From JAGVPT01 sp049578505 (GTDB lineage Bacteria; Bacteroidota; Ignavibacteria; UBA10030; UBA8401), in contig JBAUMC010000090.1 in the NCBI GenBank assembly GCA_049578505.1, forward strand, positions 1 through 64,000: a DNA stretch of 64,000 nt, read 5' to 3'. Positions 43,397 to 51,476 of this stretch are shown here, piece after piece. A program made the translations under genes and the position numbers. How positions within the stretch are numbered: position 1 is the stretch's first letter; each line of letters opens with the position of its first letter. The notes beneath the pieces were generated by a model. That model was not told the origin of the DNA, did no database searches, and saw only the letters and a list, made by a program, of their open reading frames with translations.

Positions 43397-44482
43397 ATGT
43401 CCGAAGAAAAAGAGTCGAAGATCCAGGCACTGAAAGTCGCCATCGATCAAATTGAAAAGCAGCACGGCAAAGGTTCGATTATGAAATTGGGTGAAGGCCC
43501 TATCGTGAAGATCGATTTCATCTCAACCGGCTCGATCTCGCTCGATGCTGCGCTCGGGATCGGCGGAATTCCCCGCGGAAGAGTAACCGAGATTTATGGG
43601 CCTGAATCGTCCGGCAAAACAACCCTCTGCCTTCACATTATCGCTGAAGCGCAAAAAACAGGAGGCCTTGCGGCGTTCATTGATGCCGAGCATGCACTCG
43701 ATACGGCATACGCGAAACGCCTCGGTGTCGACACAAATAATTTATTGCTGTCGCAGCCGGAGTTTGGTGAGCAGGCTCTCGAAATCGTCGAGACGCTCGT
43801 CCGCAGCGGCGCACTGGATGTCGTCGTTATCGATTCAGTCGCTGCGCTGACGCCACGCGCGGAGATTGAGGGAGAAATGGGCGACCCCTCCATGGGTGTG
43901 CAGGCACGGCTGATGTCGCAGGCGTTGAGGAAACTGACCGCCGCGATCAGTAAATCGAAAACGTCAGTCATCTTCACTAACCAGCTCCGGATGAAAATCG
44001 GCATCATGTTCGGCAACCCCGAGACAACCACCGGTGGCAATGCATTGAAATTCTATGCGTCGGTCCGTCTCGATGTCCGGCGCATCGAGGCGCTGAAAGA
44101 CGGCACAACCGTTATCGGCAACAGGACAAAGGTCAAAGTCGTGAAAAATAAAGTTGCACCGCCGTTCCGTGAAGCTCAGTTCGATATTTTATACAACGAG
44201 GGAATTTCAAAGCTCGGCGATTTGATCGACATCGCTGTCGAACATAACATCATTGTCAAAAGCGGATCATGGTTCTCGTACAAAGAGGACCGCATCGGCC
44301 AGGGACGTGATGCCGTAAAAGCATACCTGGCTTCGTCGCCAAAAATTGCCGACGATATACTCACCGCAGTCCGCAAAAAATTAGGGATGATTGCTGAGAA
44401 TGAGCCCGTTGCTCAAGCAAAACCGGCTCAGCCTTCAGCAAAACAGGCCGAGCAGACGCCGTCGAAGAAAGCATCAAAATAA
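43397..44482 (+). CDS. recA: RecA recombinase
   Basis: This 361-residue DNA-dependent ATPase carries out strand exchange and triggers the SOS response. The Walker A loop GPESSGKT is at about 68-75, Walker B LDVVVIDSVAALTPRAE, and the L2 DNA-binding loop region SVIFTNQLRMKIGIMFGNPE is complete. The C-terminal tail is Ala/Lys/Pro/Gln-rich. GGAG precedes the ATG. No LexA box could be identified by eye in front of the cluster. recX follows after 16 bp. Confidence 0.98.
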   Translation: MSEEKESKIQALKVAIDQIEKQHGKGSIMKLGEGPIVKIDFISTGSISLDAALGIGGIPRGRVTEIYGPESSGKTTLCLHIIAEAQKTGGLAAFIDAEHALDTAYAKRLGVDTNNLLLSQPEFGEQALEIVETLVRSGALDVVVIDSVAALTPRAEIEGEMGDPSMGVQARLMSQALRKLTAAISKSKTSVIFTNQLRMKIGIMFGNPETTTGGNALKFYASVRLDVRRIEALKDGTTVIGNRTKVKVVKNKVAPPFREAQFDILYNEGISKLGDLIDIAVEHNIIVKSGSWFSYKEDRIGQGRDAVKAYLASSPKIADDILTAVRKKLGMIAENEPVAQAKPAQPSAKQAEQTPSKKASK

Positions 44483-44498
44483 CTGCTGTCGGGATGCA

Positions 44499-45137
44499 AT
44501 GCTCATAACGAAAATTGAGCGACAAAAAAAGCGTGCGTCGCGGAAATCGGTTTTTGTCGATGGGAGCTTCGCATTCGGCATCGGCGATGACGTACTGATC
44601 AAGTTCGCACTGCACGAGGGAGCTCAGCTTGACAAGGGGACGATAGAGAAGATTCTTAAGACGGAGCAAGAAGAAACCGCAAAGCAAAAGGCACTTCGGT
44701 TTCTATCTATTCGGCCCCGCAGCAAGAAAGAGATGCGGGACTATTTACTGAGAAAAGAATTTTCGGCCGATATTATCGATTACGTCGTCGGGAGATTAGA
44801 GACTTTGAACATGCTCGACGATCTTGCGTTCGCGCGAATGGTTTGTCGAGATTCGCTCGCAAAGAAACCGGGTGGTGCAAAAATGCTCCGGCAAGCCCTG
44901 TTTAAAAAAGGAGTGCCGAAGGAAATTATCGAGACCGTGCTGGCTGAGTTTTCAACACCAGAGTCGGAATTTGCAATGGCGGTTAAAGCGGCGGAGCATC
45001 AAAGCATGCGCATCGCACGTTCTTCAAAGCGGCTCGACAATGATCATTTCAAAAAGAAGATTTTAGATTATCTAGTCCGCCGGGGCTTTGCCTATGACAC
45101 TGCGCTGAATGCCACGAAACACCTCCTTTCAAAATAG
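44499..45137 (+). CDS. recX: Regulatory protein RecX
   Basis: This 212-residue protein modulates RecA filaments. It shows three-helix repeats: ALRFLSIRPRSKKEMRDYLL, LETLNMLDDLAFARMVCRDS, GGAKMLRQALFKKGVPKEII, and a last FKKKILDYLVRRGFAYDTAL. An open frame begins earlier, inside recA, but the ATG at 44499 lies after the recA stop and gives a normal RecX N-terminus. Co-transcribed with recA. Confidence 0.9.
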   Translation: MLITKIERQKKRASRKSVFVDGSFAFGIGDDVLIKFALHEGAQLDKGTIEKILKTEQEETAKQKALRFLSIRPRSKKEMRDYLLRKEFSADIIDYVVGRLETLNMLDDLAFARMVCRDSLAKKPGGAKMLRQALFKKGVPKEIIETVLAEFSTPESEFAMAVKAAEHQSMRIARSSKRLDNDHFKKKILDYLVRRGFAYDTALNATKHLLSK

Positions 45138-45139
45138 AT

Positions 45140-46186
45140 ATGCGAATTTTTTTTAAAAGCCGGCACTGGAAAGTTTTTCTCGTCACATTTACTATCGTCG
45201 GATTAATATTTTTCCTTTCACTTCTGGGTCAGGTTTTTTTCCTTCTCGTGATGTCCCTTGTTCTGACGATGGTACTTAGACCCCTGGTCGATTACTTTGA
45301 AAATAAAGGCATTCCCCGTCCGGCGGGAATTCTATCGCTGTACGTTGCGTTAGGCGCTATTGCGGTATTTGTGTTCATCAAAATCTATCCCATCGTTGTA
45401 TTCCAATTGTCGAGCCTTTCCTCACTGTCAACCAGCGACCATCTTTCGGCAATGTTGAAACAAACTGCTGTTTCGATCTCGGAGACAATGCCGTTTATTA
45501 AGGCAGAGATTATCGTGGAAAAATTTAATGCCCTCCTCCCCGAGTTGGCTCGGTCGGCGGAAGATTCCTTGACAAGCGCTCTGAGCCTTGTCGCGTCTGT
45601 CATTATTATTCCTTTTATTGCATTTTTTCTTCTCAATGATTATTACAAAATGCAAAAAGCACTCATTGAAAACGTTCCGAATAAATATTTCGAGATGGCA
45701 CTCAACGTCGTTCACTCTCTGGATCGCCAAATCAGCAAGTACATTCGCGGCGTTTGCATCGATTCGATTGCAGTCGCGATATTGTACATTATTGCGTATC
45801 AAATTATCGGCGTTCAATATGCAACCGTGCTCGGCCTGATCGGCGGAATAATAAATATCATTCCGTTAGCAGGACCGCTCATCGGAACGATTCCCGTTAT
45901 CATTGTCTCGATTATACAATTCGGAGATTTCAGGATGATAGTGCCAATCGTGATAGCAACCGTCGCGGTACGTCAATTGGATGATTTGTTCATCCAGCCG
46001 AACATCTATGGCAAGCTTCTCGATATGCATCCGTTGACAATTATGATCGTTGTTCTTCTCGGGGGCGAACTTTTAGGGATATTGGGAATGGTGTTGGCGA
46101 TTCCGATTTACTCGGTTATTACTGTAACCGCCCACGAAACGAACTGGGGGCTAAAAAATTATCGGATCACTGAATCCCATGGATAA
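45140..46186 (+). CDS. AI-2E family membrane transporter, first of tandem pair
   Basis: This 348-residue inner-membrane protein has about eight helices and the family signatures IPFIAFFLLNDYYKMQKALI, SLDRQISKYIRGVCIDSIAV and PLAGPLIGTIPVIIVSIIQF. The family was named for the putative autoinducer-2 exporter TqsA, but many members are Na+/H+ antiporters, so the substrate is open. It begins two bases after recX and overlaps its paralogue by eight bases. Confidence 0.87.
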   Translation: MRIFFKSRHWKVFLVTFTIVGLIFFLSLLGQVFFLLVMSLVLTMVLRPLVDYFENKGIPRPAGILSLYVALGAIAVFVFIKIYPIVVFQLSSLSSLSTSDHLSAMLKQTAVSISETMPFIKAEIIVEKFNALLPELARSAEDSLTSALSLVASVIIIPFIAFFLLNDYYKMQKALIENVPNKYFEMALNVVHSLDRQISKYIRGVCIDSIAVAILYIIAYQIIGVQYATVLGLIGGIINIIPLAGPLIGTIPVIIVSIIQFGDFRMIVPIVIATVAVRQLDDLFIQPNIYGKLLDMHPLTIMIVVLLGGELLGILGMVLAIPIYSVITVTAHETNWGLKNYRITESHG

Positions 46187-47219
46187 TTTTTTTGCGAGCA
46201 GGTATTGGAAAGTCTTTATCGTCACCTTTTCCATTGCTGCGCCAATCTTCATCCTCTCCATCTTTAGGCAAGTATTCCTGCTCCTCGTAATGTCATTTGC
46301 CCTTACCATGATTCTTAAATCTCCTATCGATTACTTTGAGAAAAAGGGGGTATCCCGGCCCATCGGAATACTCGGTCTTTTTCTATTCATCGGCGTGCTC
46401 TCGGTATACGGTTTCATCACAATCTATCCTGTCATCGTCCGGCAGATCTCAAACCTTGCGGTATTTTTGGGAGGAGACCGCCTTGCCCAGGTGTTGAACC
46501 AACTCAGCTCCTTGGTGACGGGTTTTGTGCCATTCCTAAAATCCGGCGATCTGACGACAAAGATTCAAACAACACTGCCTGTTCTCGCGACAAAAGCTGA
46601 AGATGCAATCACAAGCGCTCTTGGCCTGATTGGCTCTTTCATTATAGTTCCGTTCATTACCTTTTTCCTTCTGAACGATTATCATCGAATACAGAAAGCA
46701 CTCATCGAAAACGTTCCGAACAAATATTTCGAGATGTCGCTGAACGTGCTGTATAAACTGGAGCAGCAACTCAGCAAATATATCAGGGGAGTCTGCATAG
46801 AATTGGTTTCCGTCGCCGTTCTGTATATCGGCGCCTACTCCATCCTCGGTTTTCGATATGCCGTAATTTTTGGTATCGTCTGCGGCTTTTCGAATATTAT
46901 TCCAATGGCGGGCCCGCTCATTGCAGTGGTGCCGATCATTGTCGCATCGCTGATCCAATTCGGCGACTTTCGAATGCTCCTGCCGATCGTTCTCACGACA
47001 TTTATCGTCCAACAAATTGACCAGCTGTTCATTCAACCAAACGTCTACGGAAAAATTCTCGATATGCATCCGCTGACCATCGTGTTAGCCATCCTCATCG
47101 GCAGCAAAGTGCTGGGGATCGTGGGGATGGTGCTTGCAATTCCGATCTACACTGTGATCAAAGTTACTGCTCGCGAAACTAACTGGGGGTTGAAACATTA
47201 TAGGATAACACACACATGA
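46179..47219 (+). CDS. AI-2E family membrane transporter, second of tandem pair
   Basis: This 346-residue protein is colinear with the preceding gene and clearly a duplicate: VPFITFFLLNDYHRIQKALI, KLEQQLSKYIRGVCIELVSV and PMAGPLIAVVPIIVASLIQF align residue by residue, as do the ends (TARETNWGLKHYRIT and TAHETNWGLKNYRIT). The copies differ mainly in the periplasmic loop (about 80-150). It overlaps its neighbours on both sides (8 bp and 4 bp). The pair may work as a hetero-oligomer; that is inference. Confidence 0.87.
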   Translation: MDNFFASRYWKVFIVTFSIAAPIFILSIFRQVFLLLVMSFALTMILKSPIDYFEKKGVSRPIGILGLFLFIGVLSVYGFITIYPVIVRQISNLAVFLGGDRLAQVLNQLSSLVTGFVPFLKSGDLTTKIQTTLPVLATKAEDAITSALGLIGSFIIVPFITFFLLNDYHRIQKALIENVPNKYFEMSLNVLYKLEQQLSKYIRGVCIELVSVAVLYIGAYSILGFRYAVIFGIVCGFSNIIPMAGPLIAVVPIIVASLIQFGDFRMLLPIVLTTFIVQQIDQLFIQPNVYGKILDMHPLTIVLAILIGSKVLGIVGMVLAIPIYTVIKVTARETNWGLKHYRITHT

Positions 47220-47899
47220 CACGCGTCGTGTTTGATATCGAAACGCTTGCCCTTCCGCTCGACTCGTTCGACCAGTCGAGCCGGGAATATCTTTTTAAAT
47301 TCGCCGATACCGATGAAAAAGTCGAAGAAACGAAACAAAATTTGAACTTGCATGCGCTCACATCGCAGGTATTGGCAATCGCTCTTCTGAACCCGGATTC
47401 AAATATGGGGAAAGTGCTCTTTCAATCGGATAAAAAGGAAGAGTACACTTCCTCGGATGCCCTCGTCCTCTACAAATCCGGCTCTGAAAAAGAAATTCTC
47501 GAAGAGTTCTGGAAATTGATCAGTTCGTATCACCAGTTTATCACTTTCAACGGCCGCGGTTTCGACTGTCCGTTCCTCATGGTGCGCTCTGCCCTCCTCG
47601 GGGTCCAGCCGACCCGAAACCTCGTGCCCTACCGCTATGACGCCACCCAACACTGCGACCTTTTGGAACAGCTCACCTTTTATAATACTACACGCAGGTT
47701 CAACCTCGATTTCTATTGTAAGTCGTTTGGCATCGACAGCCCCAAAGCACACGGGATCACCGGGCTTGACATGAGGAAGCTTGTTGAAGAAGAAAGGTAT
47801 CATGATATCGCAGACTACTGCCTCGGTGATGCGCGAGCCACAGCAGAACTGTTCAGGCGATGGAGCCAGTTCCTTGATTTCAGCAAAAATAGTTCTTGA
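47216..47899 (+). CDS. Predicted 3'-5' exonuclease, RNase H fold (PolB-exonuclease-like)
   Basis: This 227-residue protein carries DEDD-type exonuclease motifs: VVFDIETLAL (Exo I, Asp and Glu about 6 and 8), HQFITFNGRGFDCPFLMVRS (Exo II, NGxxFD), and HDIADYCLGDARATAELF (Exo III, YxxxD, the DEDDy form). The centre aligns with predicted PolB-type exonucleases. Probable role in DNA or RNA trimming or repair; no direct evidence for the substrate. It overlaps the AI-2E gene by ATGA, and the arsR promoter begins at its last codons. Confidence 0.82.
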   Translation: MTRVVFDIETLALPLDSFDQSSREYLFKFADTDEKVEETKQNLNLHALTSQVLAIALLNPDSNMGKVLFQSDKKEEYTSSDALVLYKSGSEKEILEEFWKLISSYHQFITFNGRGFDCPFLMVRSALLGVQPTRNLVPYRYDATQHCDLLEQLTFYNTTRRFNLDFYCKSFGIDSPKAHGITGLDMRKLVEEERYHDIADYCLGDARATAELFRRWSQFLDFSKNSS

Positions 47900-47924
47900 C
47901 GGAACCAACTTTTTTTCATACCTT
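47896..47924 (+). promoter_or_regulatory. Promoter of the arsenic operon
   Basis: -35 TTGACG (47896-47901, overlapping the end of the exonuclease gene), 17-bp spacer, -10 TACCTT (47919-47924). Transcription would start inside the ArsR operator. Confidence 0.7.
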
Positions 47925-47929
47925 TACGT

Positions 47930-47945
47930 ATCAACTAATGTTGAT
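47930..47945 (+). promoter_or_regulatory. ArsR-type operator 1
   Basis: Perfect inverted repeat ATCAAC-TAAT-GTTGAT, preceded by ACGT, just after the arsR -10 box. It fits the ATCAA-N6-TTGAT pattern of ArsR/SmtB operators and matches a second site at 48318-48333. Confidence 0.75.
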
Positions 47946-47948
47946 GGA

Positions 47949-48299
47949 ATGACTATGGACGAAGTGACTTCAGCGTTAAAAGCTCTATCGGAGGAAATTC
48001 GAATCCGGCTGTTGCTGGTTTTGATGAAGAAGGAAGCATGCGTCTGCGAACTCATGGCAACGTTCAACATGGCCCAATCGAAACTCTCTCACCATTTAAT
48101 TGCCCTGCGCGATGCGGGCTTCATCAAAGATGAAAAACGCGGCAAATGGAATTATTATCGGATTGACATGAACAATCTTGATCCAATAAAAAGGAACCTT
48201 CTCTCCTCGCTTGTAACCTGGGTTGATGAAGATTCCGTTGTTGAAAAAGATCGACAAACCCTTGAAAAGGTAAAAGACAGAATGCAAATTTGTTGTTAG
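47949..48299 (+). CDS. arsR: ArsR family arsenite-responsive repressor
   Basis: This 116-residue winged-helix repressor leaves DNA when As(III) binds. The metal site is MKKEACVCELM (CVC motif in the third helix, as in E. coli/R773-type ArsR), the recognition helix lies in AQSKLSHHLIALRDAGF, and the wing is DEKRGKWNYYRID. A C-terminal QICC pair could add ligands. Start ATG 47949 (another ATG 6 bp later is possible); the longer frame overlaps the exonuclease gene and lies upstream of the promoter. Operators flank the gene, so it is likely autoregulated. Confidence 0.92.
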   Translation: MTMDEVTSALKALSEEIRIRLLLVLMKKEACVCELMATFNMAQSKLSHHLIALRDAGFIKDEKRGKWNYYRIDMNNLDPIKRNLLSSLVTWVDEDSVVEKDRQTLEKVKDRMQICC

Positions 48300-48317
48300 T
48301 TTTTTTTGAAATCACGT

Positions 48318-48333
48318 ATCAATATTAATTGAT
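48318..48333 (+). promoter_or_regulatory. ArsR-type operator 2, upstream of arsM
   Basis: Perfect inverted repeat ATCAAT-ATTA-ATTGAT preceded by ACGT as in operator 1. A weak promoter TTGTTA (48293-48298) with TATCAA (48317-48322) overlaps it, giving arsM its own ArsR-controlled start. Confidence 0.7.
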
Positions 48334-48349
48334 GAAAGGATTGTTCCCT

Positions 48350-49129
48350 ATGAAAACGGATATGGAAATAAAAGAAGACGTTAAAGACAAATACTCGCAA
48401 ATAGCAAAAGGTCAGATGTCAGCAATCGTGGCAAATGGTTCTTCATGCAAAACAGGACAAAGCTCCTGCTGCGGGACCGGTTCTCAATCTCTCGTCCAAA
48501 TGTCGTTGGCCTACAAGCCGGACGATCTCTCAAGCATACCTGAGGGCGCCGATCTGGGGCTCGGCTGCGGTGTTCCGACCGCGTTTGCAGATTTAAAAGA
48601 AGGTTATACAGTGCTTGACCTCGGCTCCGGCGCCGGCATTGATGTTTTCATCGCATCTCGGCAAGTCGGCCGAACAGGAAAAGCCATTGGCGTTGATATG
48701 ACAGAAGCGATGATCGCAAAGGCGAACAGTAACGCGAAGAAAATCAACGCAACGAATGTTGAGTTCCGATTGGGCGAAATCGAAGCTTTACCGATTGACG
48801 GACATTCTGTTGACCGGGTCATCAGCAATTGCGTTATTAATCTTGTTCCAAACAAAGAAAACGCATTCCGGGAAATTTATCGTGTGTTGAAGCCCGGAGG
48901 AAAATTCACCGTCTCCGATATTGTCGTCGATGGCGCTATTTCCGCGGAAGAGAGAAATAACGCCGCCCTTTGGGCAGGATGTATCAGCGGTGCTATTGAC
49001 AGGAAGGAATATGTTGGCATTATCAAAAAAGCAGGTTTCAAAAACATTGAAATCGTTTCCGAAAAGAATTATGATTACAAGCTTGATAATGCACGACTGA
49101 GCTCGATAACAATCTCCGGAACAAAATGA
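48350..49129 (+). CDS. arsM: Arsenite S-adenosylmethionine methyltransferase
   Basis: This 259-residue enzyme methylates As(III) to methylated and volatile arsenicals. The SAM site is VLDLGSGAGIDVFIASRQVG followed by GVDMTEAMIAKANSNA. The As-binding cysteines known in ArsM are matched by SSCCGTG, LGCGVPTA, SNCVINLVPNKE and WAGCISGA. KYSQIAKGQM near the N-terminus is also typical. AAAGGA 10 bases upstream selects the ATG at 48350 over in-frame ATGs at 48329/48332, which overlap operator 2. The stop overlaps the arsC start. Confidence 0.95.
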   Translation: MKTDMEIKEDVKDKYSQIAKGQMSAIVANGSSCKTGQSSCCGTGSQSLVQMSLAYKPDDLSSIPEGADLGLGCGVPTAFADLKEGYTVLDLGSGAGIDVFIASRQVGRTGKAIGVDMTEAMIAKANSNAKKINATNVEFRLGEIEALPIDGHSVDRVISNCVINLVPNKENAFREIYRVLKPGGKFTVSDIVVDGAISAEERNNAALWAGCISGAIDRKEYVGIIKKAGFKNIEIVSEKNYDYKLDNARLSSITISGTK

Positions 49130-49557
49130 TGGCGAGAATTCTCATCCTCTGCACCGGCAACTCCTGCCGGAGTCAAATAGCCGAAGGCTTTCTACAATCA
49201 TTGAACTCGTCGCTCCAGGTCTCTTCCGCGGGCACCAAACCTGCGGAACGCGTTCACCCGCTTGCAATCAGAGTGATGAAAGAAATCGGCATCGACATCA
49301 GCAGCCACAAACCAAAAGAGGTGAAAGAGTTTATCAACGAATCATTCGATTACGTCATTACGGTTTGTGATAACGCAAAAGAAGCATGTCCGGTCTTTAT
49401 CGGCAAAGTCAAACATAGATTACACATAGGATTCAAAGACCCCGCTGAAGCAGTCGGGACAGATGAAGAAGTTCTGTCTGCGTTCAGGCGCGTACGCGAT
49501 GAAATCAAAAAGGCTTTCTCTACTCTCTATAACCAAGAAATATCAAAGACATCATAA
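49126..49557 (+). CDS. arsC: Arsenate reductase, LMW-phosphatase (thioredoxin-coupled) type
   Basis: This 143-residue enzyme reduces arsenate to arsenite. The phosphatase-like P-loop is CTGNSCRSQIAEGF (CX5R, nucleophile Cys about 10), and the two further redox Cys lie in VITVCDNAKEACPVF, matching the Cys10-82-89 triad of the Bacillus/Staphylococcus ArsC. FKDPAEAVGTDEEVLSAFRR carries the conserved DP. Start overlaps the arsM stop (ATGATG). A second arsC follows 47 bp later. Confidence 0.93.
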   Translation: MMARILILCTGNSCRSQIAEGFLQSLNSSLQVSSAGTKPAERVHPLAIRVMKEIGIDISSHKPKEVKEFINESFDYVITVCDNAKEACPVFIGKVKHRLHIGFKDPAEAVGTDEEVLSAFRRVRDEIKKAFSTLYNQEISKTS

Positions 49558-49604
49558 ATCCAAACGCCCAACCGCCCTTGAAAACATAAACATAGAGAGG
49601 ATCT

Positions 49605-50027
49605 ATGCGAAAACAGAAAGTTCTTTTTGTTTGCATCCACAATAGCGCCCGAAGTCAAATGGCCGAAGCGCTGTTGAACCATTTGGCTGGCGATAGGTTC
49701 GAGGCTGAGAGTGCCGGGCTCGAACCGGGAATTCTTAATCCTCTTGCAGTTGATGCAATGAGAGCATTGAATATTGACATCTCACACAAAAAAACGAAAA
49801 GTGCGTTTGACATGTTCAAGCAAGGCCGCATTTTCCAGTATGTTATAGCAGTGTGTGATGAGGCGAGCGAAAGATGCCCGATATTTCCGAGCGCGATTAA
49901 AAGACTGAGTTGGAGTTTCGCAGATCCGGCAGCACTACAAGGATCGTTTGAAGAAAAATTGACGCAAACAATTGTCGTTCGCGATCAGATCAGCAAGCAG
50001 ATCGAAACCTGGTTAACCGAACTTTAA
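49605..50027 (+). CDS. arsC: Arsenate reductase, second LMW-phosphatase type copy
   Basis: This 140-residue paralogue has the P-loop CIHNSARSQMAEALL (nucleophile Cys about 10) and the redox pair VIAVCDEASERCPIFP. SWSFADPAALQGSFEEKLTQ carries the DP loop. It differs clearly from the first copy (CTGNSCRS versus CIHNSARS; different tails), so this is an old duplication or separate acquisition, not a recent repeat. GAGAGG precedes the ATG. acr3 follows after 40 bp. Confidence 0.92.
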   Translation: MRKQKVLFVCIHNSARSQMAEALLNHLAGDRFEAESAGLEPGILNPLAVDAMRALNIDISHKKTKSAFDMFKQGRIFQYVIAVCDEASERCPIFPSAIKRLSWSFADPAALQGSFEEKLTQTIVVRDQISKQIETWLTEL

Positions 50028-50067
50028 CCGCATATATTTCTATTCTCAATTCGACACAGTAAAAATT

Positions 50068-51150
50068 ATGAATTCTCAAATAAAAAAGATCTCTGGCTTT
50101 GAACGATATTTGACCGTCTGGGTCGCAGCCTGCATGGTCGCCGGAGTCTTGCTCGGAAAATCATTTCCAGAATGGGTCGATCCGTTGAGGCGCCTTGAAT
50201 TTGGAAAGGAAAGCCACATCAATATTCCAATTGTCGTTCTGATTTGGCTCATGATTTATCCGATGATGATGAAAATCGACTTTACCAGCATTCTCGGCGT
50301 TCGCAAGAGACCGAAAGGGATACTTATTACCCTCTTTGTTAACTGGATGGTAAAGCCTTTTTCAATGGCGTTGATTTCGTGGATATTTTTCAAGAAAATT
50401 TTTTCACCATTCATCAGCGAGGCCATTGCCGACCAATACATCGCCGGAACAATTATTTTAGCGGCTGCGCCGTGCACGGCCATGGTTTTCGTTTGGTCGT
50501 ATTTAACGGATGGCGACCCTGCGTACACACTGGTTCAAGTATCCGTTAACGATTTATTGATGTTAATTCTCTTTGCGCCGATCGTGAGCATTCTCGTGAG
50601 CGGCGCAAGTAATCTTACCGTACCATTTCAAGTTCTCCTCTACAGCGTCTTCGCATTTATAGTGATTCCCCTTGCGCTTGGAAGCGTCAGCCGCCTAGTT
50701 CTCGTTCGGATAAAAGGTAAGGAATGGTTTGAGAGGACCTACGTTGGGTTCTTCCATCCAATAACCATGATCGCATTACTCGCGACGCTTATTTTCATTT
50801 TTGCTTTCCAAGCGGATAATCTGACATTGAATGCTTTTCATGTTGTGCTCATCGCCATACCGCTCTTGATTCAAGTGTATTTCAATTCATCATTGGCATA
50901 CGGATTAATGAAACTCTTCAAAGTGCAGCACAACATTGCGGCGCCGGGGGCACTCATAGGCGCCAGCAACTTCTTCGAATTGGCAGTTGCGACTGCTATA
51001 ACGCTTTTTGGACCGAGCTCCGGGGCGGCCTTAGCAACAGTTGTGGGTGTCCTCGTTGAAGTCCCTGTGATGCTCTCAGTATGCTCCTTCTGTAACCGAA
51101 CAAAGGATTGGTTTCCGACTGAATTAACTGCTCAGGAGGAGCAACAATAA
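50068..51150 (+). CDS. acr3: ACR3 family arsenite efflux permease
   Basis: This 360-residue inner-membrane exporter has ten helices of the bile/arsenite/riboflavin transporter fold and pumps As(III) out. Conserved parts include NIPIVVLIWLMIYPMMMKID, the AAPCTAMVFVWSYLTDGDP region with the essential Cys in helix 4, SVNDLLMLILFAPIVSI, and IGASNFFELAVATAITLFGP. It completes a detoxification path: uptake of arsenate, reduction by ArsC, then efflux or methylation. Last gene of the operon; no clear terminator is seen. Confidence 0.95.
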   Translation: MNSQIKKISGFERYLTVWVAACMVAGVLLGKSFPEWVDPLRRLEFGKESHINIPIVVLIWLMIYPMMMKIDFTSILGVRKRPKGILITLFVNWMVKPFSMALISWIFFKKIFSPFISEAIADQYIAGTIILAAAPCTAMVFVWSYLTDGDPAYTLVQVSVNDLLMLILFAPIVSILVSGASNLTVPFQVLLYSVFAFIVIPLALGSVSRLVLVRIKGKEWFERTYVGFFHPITMIALLATLIFIFAFQADNLTLNAFHVVLIAIPLLIQVYFNSSLAYGLMKLFKVQHNIAAPGALIGASNFFELAVATAITLFGPSSGAALATVVGVLVEVPVMLSVCSFCNRTKDWFPTELTAQEEQQ

Positions 51151-51476
51151 AGAACTGATTCGGGCCGACTTCGAGCGAAAAGAATCCCTTATTTTTTGAG
51201 TGGCTTTTAGTTTCCCCAACCAATATTTTTATAGCGGGTGCTGGTTCAGTTTGCCATTCCCGCGAAAGCGGGAATCCAAATTTTCCTTTTTTGCTCCACA
51301 ATGAACGCCCACTTTTTCCAAAGGGATTCCTTCGGAACGTGGGCATGACAATTTTTTATTCTAATCAAGCCACTACCTTATAGTGGAAACTTTTGGGACT
51401 ATTTTGCAAATTTATTTAGCATAGAAGCTCGCCGCACCGTATGCGCCGTGTCTAGAACCAAATCTCTTAGAATTAA
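51151..51476. other. Intergenic region after the arsenic operon
   Basis: 326 bp without genes. It contains copy 2 of the dispersed repeat (51236-51378) and AT-rich flanks. No terminator for acr3 and no strong promoter for the next gene is evident. Confidence 0.7.
51236..51378. repeat. Dispersed intergenic repeat, copy 2 (complete hairpin)
   Basis: About 143 bp matching 23858-24018. Here the hairpin ATTCCCGCGAAAGCGGGAAT is intact, a motif met in repeat families of many bacteria. It is followed by the CGCCCAC...GTGGGC(A) inverted repeat, AGGGATTCCTTCGGAA, GGGCATGACAATTTTTT and ATCAAGCCACTACCT. No coding frame. Confidence 0.88.

Noticed and set aside
47781..47948. Long version of ArsR starting inside the exonuclease gene
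   Set aside because: It overlaps the exonuclease frame, the promoter and the operator; the ArsR fold begins at the chosen start.
47930..51378. Arsenic operon as a recently acquired island bounded by repeats
   Set aside because: Only one side carries the dispersed repeat, no integrase or tRNA boundary is present, and codon usage looks like that of the neighbours.
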